DNA of 64,000 nucleotides from positions 1,654,613 to 1,718,612 of the forward strand of contig ML681992.1 in NCBI GenBank assembly GCA_007922195.1, given 5' to 3'. The translations under genes were made by a program, and so were the position numbers. This document shows, in pieces, positions 26,096-34,125 of this stretch. The notes beneath the pieces are model-generated. The model was not told where the DNA came from, did not search any database, and saw nothing but the letters and a program-made list of their open reading frames with translations. This DNA comes from Podocnemis expansa. Its lineage: Eukaryota; Chordata; Testudines; Podocnemididae. The number at the start of each line of letters is the position of its first letter. The stretch's first letter is position 1.

Positions 26096-26850
26096 TTCAT
26101 AGAATCGTAGGGTTGGAGGTCATCTAGTCCAACCCCCTGCAAAAAGCTGCACCACTCTCACTAAATCATCCTAGCCAAGGAATTGTCTAACCGAGCCTTA
26201 AATATCTCCAAAGATGGAGATTCCACCACCTCCCCAGATAACCCATTCCAGTGCTTCACCACCATCCTAGTGAGAAAGTTTTTCCTAATATCCAGCCTCA
26301 GCCTCCCCAGCTGTAACTTGAAACCATTGCTCCTTGTTCTGTCCTCTCTTACTACTGAGAACAGCCAAGCTCCTTCCTCCTTGGAGCACCCCTTCAAGTA
26401 GTTGAAGGTTGCTATCAAATCCCCACTCAGTCTTCTCTTCTGCAGGCTAAATAAGCCTATTTCCTTCAGTTGCTCTTCATAAGGCTTATGCTCTAGCCCC
26501 TTGATTATTTTTGTTGCCCTCCGCTGGACTCTTTCTAATTTGTCCACATCCTTTTTGTAGTGGGGTGCCTAAAACTGGACACAGTATTCCAGATGCGGTC
26601 TCACCAGTGCTGAATAGAGGGGAATGATCACGTCCCTTGATCTGCTGGCAACACTTCTTCTGATGCAGCCCAGTATGCCATTGGCCTTTTTGGCAACAAG
26701 AGCACACTGTTGACTCATATCCAGCTTCCCATGCAGCTTGACCCCCAGGTCCTTTTCTACAGTGCTGCTATTTAGCTGATCGCTCACCAGCCTGTAGCAG
26801 TGCGTTTTTTTCCGTCCCAAGTTCAGGACTTTGCACTTGTCCTTGTTGAA
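26096..26850 (-). mobile_element. CR1-type LINE 3' half, relatively young
   Basis: On the minus strand this is the end of CR1 ORF2. The segment at 26569-26850 includes [14 protein letters not shown] and the well-known [14 protein letters not shown]. The segment at 26161-26547 runs [19 protein letters not shown] to [17 protein letters not shown]. The two lie in one frame, separated by a single TAG near 26566-26568 where the family has tryptophan (TGG). The 3' end at about 26096-26150 is the typical CR1 tail, seen on the + strand as CATAGAATCGTAGGGTTGG. The long preserved frame with just one stop suggests a younger copy than the others here. The 5' end is truncated where it meets MITE-like sequence at about 26846. 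Confidence 0.9.
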
Positions 26851-27033
26851 CAAAGTGTTCCAAAACAACATGTGAACTTCCTCCCAGGGTGCTGAGGGGT
26901 GTCCGTGGGGGGTGGGCGCAGGGCTGCGCCTGACTCTGCGGGTGCCTGCAGGGGGCTGCAGGGACTGGCGGAATCAGGCGCAGGGCTGGGCCTCACTCTG
27001 CCGGTGCCTGCAGGGTACCCTGCAGGTACCCAC

Positions 27034-27514
27034 CAGGTGAGGCACAGCGGGGCGCCTCACCCCAGGGGCTTTAAAGCCCCAGCTGCCCCCAAACCTGGCC
27101 GCGGTCCCTGGGGCGCGGCTGGAGCCTGTTGTTGCTGGGGTGGAGTGAGCACTGGCCCCTGGGAATCCCTGGCGCCCCTGCTCCCGGCCACGCCCCCCGA
27201 ATCCCCAGCACCCCCACTCCCAGCCACGCCCCTGGAATCCCCGGTGCCCCTGCTCCCGGCCACGCCCCGGAATCCCCTGCACCCCCGGTCCCGGCCACAC
27301 CCCCGGGATCCTCCGCACCTCCGCTCCTGCTGGGGGCGCAGGGGATTCCAGGGGCGTGGCCGAGAGCGGGGGCGCGGGGGATTCTGGGGGCCGGCGCTCA
27401 CTCCGCCCTGGCAGCAGCAGGCTCCAGCCGCACGGCGGGGACTGCACCGCCAGGTTTGGGGGCAGCGGGGGCTTTAAAGCCCCTGGGGTGAGGCACCCCG
27501 CTTTGCCTCACCTG
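27034..27514. repeat. Long inverted repeat (hairpin) inside GC-rich core
   Basis: The outer 66 bp of each arm (27034-27099 and 27449-27514) pair with about three mismatches by eye. They include CAGGGGCTTTAAAGCCCC and CCCCCAAACCTGGC. Pairing continues inward with GGCTGGAGCCTG and GGAGTGAGC segments, so each arm is about 200 bp. The loop side holds GC-rich minisatellite units in opposite orientations. A perfect 16-bp palindrome, TGCAGGGTACCCTGCA, lies just outside at 27009-27024. Confidence 0.85.
27161..27310. repeat. GC-rich minisatellite, about 35-bp unit, 4 copies
   Basis: Units of the form GAATCCC(C/T)..(G/C)CACCCC.(C/G)TCCC.GCCAC.CCC repeat about every 33-37 bp with point differences. Inverted copies follow at about 27330-27400, which places the minisatellite at the centre of the hairpin. 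Confidence 0.75.
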
Positions 27515-27695
27515 GCGTGTGACTGCATTTCCCTCCCCAAGTCCACACTGTGGACCTGCTATTTTGCTCCCTTATTTTTGTCCTTCGAAATAAGGTGTTT
27601 CGAAATAAAAAGTTATTTTGAAACAGCTTCTTTCGAAACAGCTTCTTTCGGACAAGCCTGCCCGGTGTCAACATAGCCTCAGTCTTTTGGCACAG

Positions 27696-27702
27696 ATTTA
27701 CA
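27696..27702. repeat. Probable target duplication, left of PLE dimer
   Basis: ATTTACA here matches ATTTACA at 28923-28929. The two flank the head-to-head PLE structure, so they are a plausible short target duplication. Confidence 0.5.
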
Positions 27703-28430
27703 CAGGGATAGCCGTGTTAGTCTAGTCCAGCAAAAAAACCAACAAGGAGTCGTGTGGGACTTTAAGACTAACAGATTTATTTTTCGCATGAGCTTTCATG
27801 GGAGAAGATCCCACTTCCTCAGATGCTTCGAAGATGGGTGAACTTACAGAAAGCAATGAGAATAAATGCAAGGGGGTGTAAAACATAGGATCAGGTCATA
27901 CAGTAACAGCAAATCAGAGCAGTTGTTAGGTTCAAACCATGGGAAGCCTGAAGTCAAATTACCTTTTGTAATGGGAAAAGAACCCATAGTCTCGATTAAG
28001 TCCTGCTTTCACAGAATTTAGCTAACAACTGCTCTGATTTGCTGTTACTGTATGACCTGATCCTATGTTTTACACCCCCTTGCATTTATTTTCATTGCTT
28101 TCTGTAAGTTCACCCATCTTCAAAGCATCTGAGGAAGTGGGATTTTCTCCCATGAAAGCTCATGCGAAAAATAAATCTGTTAGGCTGTATTCACACACAG
28201 ATGGTTATTTCGAAACAAGTTGTGTCGAAACAACTTGTTTCGAAATAACATCTTATTTCGAAATATCTTATTTTGAATTAACAAAATGTTAATAAATAAG
28301 GAAAAATGCGGGAAACAAAATAGCAGCCCCCTGGGGGTGAGCTGCTGCTGTGGCCCACCCTGCAGCTCAGAAAGGGGGCTGCAGCCACTGGGAGGGGGGT
28401 GATCCAATGCGGGGTGGCTCAGCCCCCCGC

Positions 28431-28502
28431 CAGAGCTGCCCCCGACACTGCCCGCAGGTCGGGGGCACTGGGCTGAGCCCCCCGCCAGAGCTGCCCCCCA
28501 AC
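28431..28502. repeat. Direct repeat in MITE GC core
   Basis: The segment CAGCCCCCCGCCAGAGCTGC recurs as GAGCCCCCCGCCAGAGCTGC about 54 bp later, within a CpG-rich block. The overlapping frames on both strands are composition artefacts. Confidence 0.6.
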
Positions 28503-28626
28503 AACCTCGGCGGGTCGGGGGTTTCAGGGGGGCGGCCCGGGCTGCTGGCTGAGCCGCCTGGCAGGGCTTCACCCCTCCGCAACCCACTGGAGGCTGCAGA
28601 CCCCTTTCTGGGGCTGAGAGACAGCC

Positions 28627-28675
28627 CTCAGCACCCTGGCCAAAGTCCTGAGGGTTCCCTGGCCAGGGTGCTGAG
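28627..28675. repeat. Perfect 16-bp-arm hairpin in MITE core
   Basis: CTCAGCACCCTGGCCA (28627-28642) is the exact reverse complement of TGGCCAGGGTGCTGAG (28660-28675), with a 17-base loop. It could form a cruciform, but it is not followed by a T-run or anything else suggestive of function. Confidence 0.85.
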
Positions 28676-29200
28676 GATCCAATTTTCCAAAACAACATGT
28701 TCACATGCCTTGTTTCAATCCCAAATGGGGTTTAACTTGTTTCGAAATAACACAGTTGTTTCGAAACAAGGGGATCCCCTTGTTTCGAAACAACTGTGCG
28801 CCGGGGGATCATGTTTTTTTTTTTGTTTCGAAGCAACGGGGTTGTTTCGAAACAAAAGTGCTGTGTGAATACAGCCTTAGTCTTAAAGTGCCGCACGACT
28901 CCTTGTTGTTTTTTTTTTACAAATTTACATAACATTTTCATTAGAAAAACTAGGGGAAAACAGTCCAGAGTGAATCAGTATAATGTAGGTGCACAACAGG
29001 TTGAAAGACCATCCTCATCGAGTAGTTACCAAAGGTTCATTGTCAAACTAGGAAGATATATCTATAGCTATTCCACAGAGCTCAGTGCTGCATCTGGTGA
29101 TTTTCAGTATTTTCATTAATGGTTTGGATAATGGAGTGGAGACTATGATAACAATTGCAGATGCCACCATACTGGGAAGTGTGCAAGCACTTTACAGATC

Positions 29201-29869
29201 AGCTATGTCTACATTGCTCTGCCTCTAAAAAAAAAAAACAAAAAACAAAAAAAACGGTGATAAGTATTTTGAAATAATTATCTCAAAAAAAGCCTTTTTT
29301 CAAAAAGGTTATTTCTGGACAACAGTCAGGGGACTGCTCATTGTCCCGAAATACTGTGTTTGGTTTGGTTTTGGTTTTTTTCTGAAAAAGAAAGTCTACA
29401 CTGGACTTTATTTTTTTTTTTTAAAAAAGCAAGGCAATGGATGAGCTAGAAAGGTTTTTTTGAAAAAAAGGCTTTGTGATGTCTGGGGATGGCTTTTAAA
29501 AAAACAAAAGAAAAATTACCTCGAAAAAGGCTTTTTTTTTTTTTAAATATAATAAGGTTTACTGAACCCAAAAAAGCACTCTGGTATTTTGAGAGACTAG
29601 AGCGCTTTTTCGAAAAAGCTAAACCCTCCAGCTTTTTCAAAATAAAAAGCCTTTTTATAAATAGCTTTCTTGAAAAAAGCCATCCCCTGACACAGCAAAG
29701 GCTTTTTTCAAAATAAAAAAAGCCACGGTATTTTGGGACAACAGACTGTTGTCCCAAAACAACATTTTTGAAAAAAAGTTTTTTCAAGATAATTATTTCA
29801 AATACTTACCCCCCGAAAAGTTTTTTTGTTTTTTTTTTTTTTGAAATGCTGGGCAATGTAGATGTACCC
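29201..29869. mobile_element. MITE, TTTTCGAAAA family, 669 bp
   Basis: The left end AGCTATGTCTACATTGC and right end GCAATGTAGATGTACCC are inverted copies. The interior consists of CTTTTTCGAAAAAGC and GCCTTTTTTCAAAAAGG palindromes and long T or A runs, with a symmetrical middle around the pair CTGTTGTCC and GGACAACAG. The flanks (ATC left, ACT right) do not give a clear 3-bp duplication. The frames at 29446-29787 and 29489-29716 are lysine- and phenylalanine-rich products of the A/T runs. Confidence 0.75.
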
Positions 29870-30010
29870 ACTAGGATTAGAATTCAAAACAACCTTGTAA
29901 AAATGACGACCTGGTCCAAAATTTTTGTGGGCAGAACTCTTTAGTGTAAACATAGCCTAAGTGAGGTACACTAATATACCAAAATGATTTCTCCAATGTA
30001 TCTTTTAGAA

Positions 30011-30112
30011 CAGTGGTCTCCAATCTTTCTCAGCAGATGATGCAACAGTCATAGGTTTCAATGGTAAATGCTGTTTAGAAGTAGACCATGACTGACTAGT
30101 TCAGGACCACTG
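30011..30112. mobile_element. Miniature hAT-like element, 102 bp
   Basis: The ends CAGTGGTCTCCAATC and TTCAGGACCACTG are imperfect inverted repeats of the CAGTGGTTCTCAA type common to hAT/Charlie elements. The 8-bp flanks TTTTAGAA (30003-30010) and TTTTAAGA (30113-30120) are a plausible duplication with two differences. No coding capacity. Confidence 0.6.
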
Positions 30113-30120
30113 TTTTAAGA

Positions 30121-30930
30121 AAATGTCCAGTCATGATTATTGTCACCATGGCCCAATGAGTCACAGATGAGGATGCCAAATTCAGGAAAAATCCTGAGAA
30201 CTAGAATATGTTCTTGCAGGGCCCTCCTGTTGCAGAGGCTCTCTACAACCAGAAACCACTCAGACATCTCAGCTTCATACTCTGAACAGTGAAGTTTACT
30301 TACAGGTTGCTTGCCCACCACCTTCTGTTTACAGAGTCCAGCTGTACAACCTTAAGGGCCTCACAGTCTCATCCATCAAAAATGGGGACCTCATCCTCCT
30401 CTTTTCTCTGTAGCTTCTCTCTCTTTGACTCTCTCCCCTGCACTTCTTTCCTGTGAGGCTTTTATAGACCTCGGCTAATGAACCCAGCAACTGCTCTCTG
30501 TTGCCCTTCTAAGCTTATTCAGTTAGCTCCAATTCTCCTTTCATTATCGGACATGCATGACAGAGGGCTGGCTCAACTTTCTTTTAACTAGCACCTGGTC
30601 ATAGGCAGAGACATCTCCAACTGATGTTATTATACCCATAGAGTACATCAAGACAGTATCAACAGTGAATTTCTGTCTCACCAAACTATTTAACAAGAAG
30701 TCAAAAAATGCAGCCTCCTTAGGTATTCCAGCCTTTGCTTCACAGCCTAGGCACTGGACTTCATGGTGAATGATTGAACAATTTTATCAAACAAAGTGTT
30801 CTTCTGATCTCAGAAGATCAACCACATAGGAAGGTCAATATAACTCAGATGTTACAGAAGACAGAAAATATTGTATCACTTTTTTTATAAATTTGTGTAT
30901 ATCCATATCTTGAACACAGTGTGCAAATCT
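30121..30930. other. Unannotated DNA
   Basis: About 800 bp with no gene or repeat recognised. Confidence 0.5.
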
Positions 30931-31412
30931 GGTCATCTCAAAAAAGATGGGATTTTTAGCTTGGAAAAGAGATGACTGAAAGGGATTTGACAGAGGTCTG
31001 TAAAATCATGACTTGTGTGGAGAAACTGAAAAAAAGAAACATTATTTATTCCTTCTAATAACATGGAAACCTGGGAGTATGTTTAAAATGAACAAAGGGA
31101 AGTATTTCTTTGTACAACTTACAGTCAACTTGTAGAACTCCTAGCCAGAGGCTGTAGTGAAGGGCAAGACTATAGCAGGATTTTTTTTTAAAAAAAGAAC
31201 TAGATAAATTTATGGAGGATAGATCCATCAATAGCTGTTAGTCAGGATGGACAGTGGTTGCTGTTTGCCAGAGGCTGGGAACAGGTGACAAGGGACTGAT
31301 CACCTGATTAGTACCTGTTCTATTCATTCCCTCTGAAGCACCAGGCATTGGTAATGGCTGGAAGACAGAATACTGATTTAGATGAATAATTAGTCTGACC
31401 CTATGTTGCCAT
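30931..31412 (+). mobile_element. CR1-type LINE 3' fragment
   Basis: The plus strand follows the end of a CR1 element: GACAGAGGTCTGTAAAATCATGAC, then GAAGTATTTCTTTGTACAAC, ACAGTCAACTTGTAGAACTCC, CTAGATAAATTTATGGAGG, AGCTGTTAGTCAGGATGG, and near the end GTCTGACCCTATGTTGCCATGC. These correspond to the last ORF2 segment and the 3' UTR. The frame is broken by small indels and an A/T-run insertion near 31182. Confidence 0.75.
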
Positions 31413-31664
31413 GCATACTGTCATCACAAAGCTCTTGGATGAGGTTTGTAGCAGTGATAGTACAGACTGCTGGCTTGGAAATTTTCTGGGAACTCCTTAA
31501 AGATTAGATGGGCCATTTGAAAAATATTCATTTTAGTACACTGGGAAAGAATTCTTTTTAATGTAAGTCCATGGTCCAAAGATCAGAGCACAAATGAGTC
31601 AAAATGGAGCTCCTTCCAGGTTCTTTTATGCCTTCTCCTATGTGTAGTGAATTCGCTCAGTCTT

Positions 31665-31949
31665 GGGCTATGTCTACACTGATGGCAGCAAAATCTCTGC
31701 CGTCAACAAAGCTTTCTGGGAGTGCTTAGCAGCAAGTCTGAACTCACTGCTGGGCTCCCAGAAGTCAGTGCTGGAAGTCCTGGGGGCCAGGAGACATAGG
31801 GGAAAGCCAATCATAAGGGATTTGCAGTCAGCTTTCTCCAATGTGTCCTGGTGGCTTAGGAAGTCACCATCATTTACACAAGACATTTTCATGACTTGTG
31901 TAAATGCCAGTTCACTGCCATTGAAAAAAGTCTTCAGTGTAGAATGGGT
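31665..31949. mobile_element. MITE-like element, 285 bp, possible CTT duplication
   Basis: It begins GGGCTATGTCTACACTGATG and ends CTTCAGTGTAGAATGGGT, sharing the common terminus of the window's MITEs. CTT at 31662-31664 and 31950-31952 may be a 3-bp duplication. The interior lacks TCGA palindromes, so it is a different family. Frames at 31663-32055 and 31674-31892 cover it on both strands and have no recognised domain. Confidence 0.55.
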
Positions 31950-32116
31950 CTTAGTTTGCGGAAAATTAGAGGGACAAGATGGAGTCCATAGTTACATGAG
32001 CAACCCACATGGCTTGATGACTCACAGGAGCGGCGATTATCCATATTCTTTCTAAAAGATTCTCAGGAAGGCTCATCAACACCAATGATACTCAGGGTCC
32101 TATCTCAATCATATTA

Positions 32117-32538
32117 GGTTTGTCTACACTTAGAATTGAATTTGAATTGACGACAATCAATTTGAATTCAACTAATTGCATGGCCACACTCGCTTTCCTC
32201 AATTTGAACTGAGAAATGCCTTAGTTCAAATTGATGAAAGCTGACTTCAAAGTCCTGGTCAGTTTGAACCCAGTAGTTTGAATCGACCCATTGTGGCCAT
32301 GTCAATTCGAACTCTTTCTTAGTTCAAAGTAGCCACAGCTTGATTTTCCCTATATAATAGTGCCGTCTACCTAATTCTGACTAGCACGTCCTGTTCGTGG
32401 ACATGCTAGTTCGAATCAGGATTTCTAGCATGGCCATGTCAATTTGAATTGACTGAATTCGACCTAATAATTATTAGTTTGAATTGATTAGTTCAAAATC
32501 AGTCAGTTTGAATTAACACTCTAAGTGGAGATGTAGCC
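32117..32538. mobile_element. MITE, AATTCGAATT family, 422 bp
   Basis: The left end is GGTTTGTCTACACTTAGAATTG and the right end is ACTCTAAGTGGAGATGTAGCC, an inverted pair with mismatches. The interior is filled with AATTTGAATT, TCAATTCGAAC and AGTTCGAATC palindromes. The flanks do not match as a duplication. The interior is the same as the arms of the large element at 40775. Confidence 0.75.
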
Positions 32539-32549
32539 AGTGTTTTTCA

Positions 32550-33150
32550 TGGAGAATCCACCATGACTTCTGGTAAATTTTTCCAAAGGTTAACTACTAC
32601 CCTCACAGTTTTGAATTCATCTTGCTTCAACTTCCAGCCATTGGATCAAGTTATACTTTTTCTCTGCTAGATTAAAAATAGGTTTCTCAAGTACTTCTAG
32701 GCTGCAAACAAGTCATCCACTAACCTGCCATTTCTTAGGCTAAATAGATTGAGCTCCTTCAATCTGTCATTATAAGGCATGTTTTCTACTCCTTTAATCA
32801 TTCTATGATTCTGCTCTGAACTCGCTCTGATTTATCAACAGCCTTCTTAAATTGTGGATGTCAGCACAGGACACAGCATTCCAGCTAGGGTCAGACCAGT
32901 GTGAACTACAGAAGTAAAATAAAGTTTCTGCACCTGTTTAATATCCCCGTTTATTCATCCAAGGTACACATTAACTCTCCATTCACAGCATTGCACTTGG
33001 AGTTCGTATTCAACTAATTATCCACCACAACCCACAAACCTTCTTCAGAGTCACAGCTTATCAGTTAGAGTCCCTGATCTTTTAAATAATATTTTTCTTG
33101 ATATATACATTTACATTTAGCTACACTAAAACATGTATTCCTTGTGTGCA
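32550..33150 (-). mobile_element. CR1-type LINE relic, old
   Basis: The plus strand shows antisense CR1 words: CTAAATAGATTGAGCTCCTTC, CACAGGACACAGCATTCCAG, and CAGACCAGTGTGAACTACAGA. These are the complement of the ORF2 end that encodes the LERVQRR and [10 protein letters not shown] region in the family. The frame is heavily decayed. Confidence 0.65.
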
Positions 33151-33899
33151 CCCCAATTGCTTTGTATCAGTGATTTGTCCTTTTCATTATTTGTCATTTG
33201 ACACATCTGCAAATATTATCAGAGATGATTTTGTGCTTTTATAACCCATATGCCTAATTAAAAGAGCTATCTCTTTAAGAGATCTCTTGAGGCTGGGTTA
33301 TAGTGCCAGGCAGTTTTGGTTGCCCAAGTCCAGAAGCTTCTGGAAATTAAGTGAGTGGTTGCATTGAGCATGCTCCACAAGGTTTTCTGCTGCAACTGTG
33401 GTCAGATGCTATGAGAGCAGCAGCCATGCAGAGTTGCAATGGGAAAAGTCCATGTGCTCAGTGTATAACTGGGAGAACCCGACCCATGAGTGGACAGCAA
33501 GATGTTCTCTCCCTGCTGTGGAGCATTTTGGAGCAGAGTTTTCTCATGTGCACAGTGACTGATTGCTGGTTAACCATTAAGCTGACTGGATGGTGCTAGT
33601 TCCAGAAGAGAAAGAAAAGCCTGCCTGAATTTCTACATCAGATTCCTGCAACCAAAGAAGAGGATTGCTGCTGCTTGCAACCCAAGCTTTGGAGTTGAAC
33701 AAAGACTTCAACTGAGATTTGGGTGAACTCCACCTAACTTTTGGGACTCTTGGGTTTCTTTCTCATTATGTTTCTGTGGGAACTGTTCTCTGTTCTGTTT
33801 AAAAGAAGTTTATTTTCTTATATGATTTCTCAAGTTAGTAGTTAATAAAGTTTTTCATGTTAGTTCTTAGGTAGAATTTTAATGTGGGGAGGGCAACTG
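33151..33899. other. Unannotated DNA
   Basis: About 750 bp with no recognised gene. AATAAAG near 33844 stands alone and is not tied to an exon. Confidence 0.45.
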
Positions 33900-34125
33900 A
33901 ACAGTCTTTGCTGTGACTTCCTTACAGATTGAATCCTAGTCTCCAGCTGCTCCTCTCTAGGATTTTTTCTTTCTTTTTCCTTCTTTTGAGGTGCAGGAAA
34001 AGGACAAATAAATGAATTCTAGCCCACCTGAAGGTTACACATTCATACAGGTCACTGATAAAAATGTTAAATAGCGTAAAGCCTAGAACTGAACCACGTG
34101 GCACCCCAATAGAAACACATTCATT
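33900..34125 (-). mobile_element. CR1-type reverse transcriptase fragment
   Basis: The minus-strand frame at 33922-34104 starts MPRGSVLGFTLFNIFISDL. This matches the V/PQGSVLGP.LFNIFI.DL segment (reverse-transcriptase motif B) of CR1 and related LINEs. The following YADD-type box is not recovered, so this is a short broken piece. Confidence 0.7.

Larger units (their letters stand above)
26851..27678. mobile_element. MITE right part with giant GC-rich hairpin core (TTTCGAAA family)
   Basis: The right end reads GTGTCAACATAGCC (ends 27678), preceded by TTATTTTGAAACAGC and TTCGAAATAAGG palindromes from 27583. The left boundary is the CR1 junction near 26846, where GTTCCAAAACAACATGTGAAC resembles the internal arm of the element at 7236. 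The typical left terminus is missing. The core (about 26885-27530) is CpG-rich and self-complementary, with a minisatellite at its centre. Overlapping long frames on both strands here are products of biased composition, not genes. Confidence 0.7.
28183..28876. mobile_element. MITE, TTTCGAAA family, 694 bp, TTA target duplication, nested in PLE
   Basis: The left end is GGCTGTATTCACACACAG and the right end is CTGTGTGAATACAGCC. TTA at 28180-28182 and at 28877-28879 flank it. The unoccupied site AATCTGTTAGTCTTAAAG is seen in the other PLE copies (for example at 1080-1095 and 24440-24455 on the minus strand) with one TTA, so the duplication is certain. The arms contain TTGTTTCGAAACAA and TTATTTCGAAAT palindromes. 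A GC-rich core occupies about 28325-28680. Ends match the element at 7236 best. Confidence 0.92.
27703..28922. mobile_element. Head-to-head PLE dimer, interrupted by a MITE
   Basis: 27703-28024 is a PLE 3' end in minus orientation: tail AGCCGTGTTAGTCTAGTCCAG, the CATGAGCTTTCATGGGAGAAG segment, then 3' UTR and the last coding piece. From 28025 the same sequence runs in plus orientation (AACAACTGCTCTGATTTGC to AATAAATCTGTTA at 28182). It resumes after the MITE with AGTCTTAAAGTGCCGCACG to about 28922. Both 3' ends face outward and both copies lack the reverse transcriptase. The central junction shows CTAA microhomology between the arms. The + arm stops short of the terminal 'CTAGACTAACACGGCT' piece. 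Confidence 0.85.

Noticed and set aside
26899..27676. Frames of 100-192 residues rich in Pro, Ala and Gly
   Set aside because: They are translations of the CpG-rich hairpin and its minisatellite. The same region is open on both strands, as expected from an inverted repeat.
28180..28868. 174-residue and 172-residue frames on opposite strands
   Set aside because: Both run from palindromic MITE arms through the GC core. They carry no recognisable domain and cross the element boundary.
29446..29787. Lysine- and phenylalanine-rich frames as a possible peptide gene
   Set aside because: They are produced by the A/T runs of the TTTTCGAAAA palindromes in the MITE at 29201.
33240..33880. Possible LTR with AATAAAG signal
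   Set aside because: No second LTR, primer-binding site or retroviral coding sequence was found nearby.
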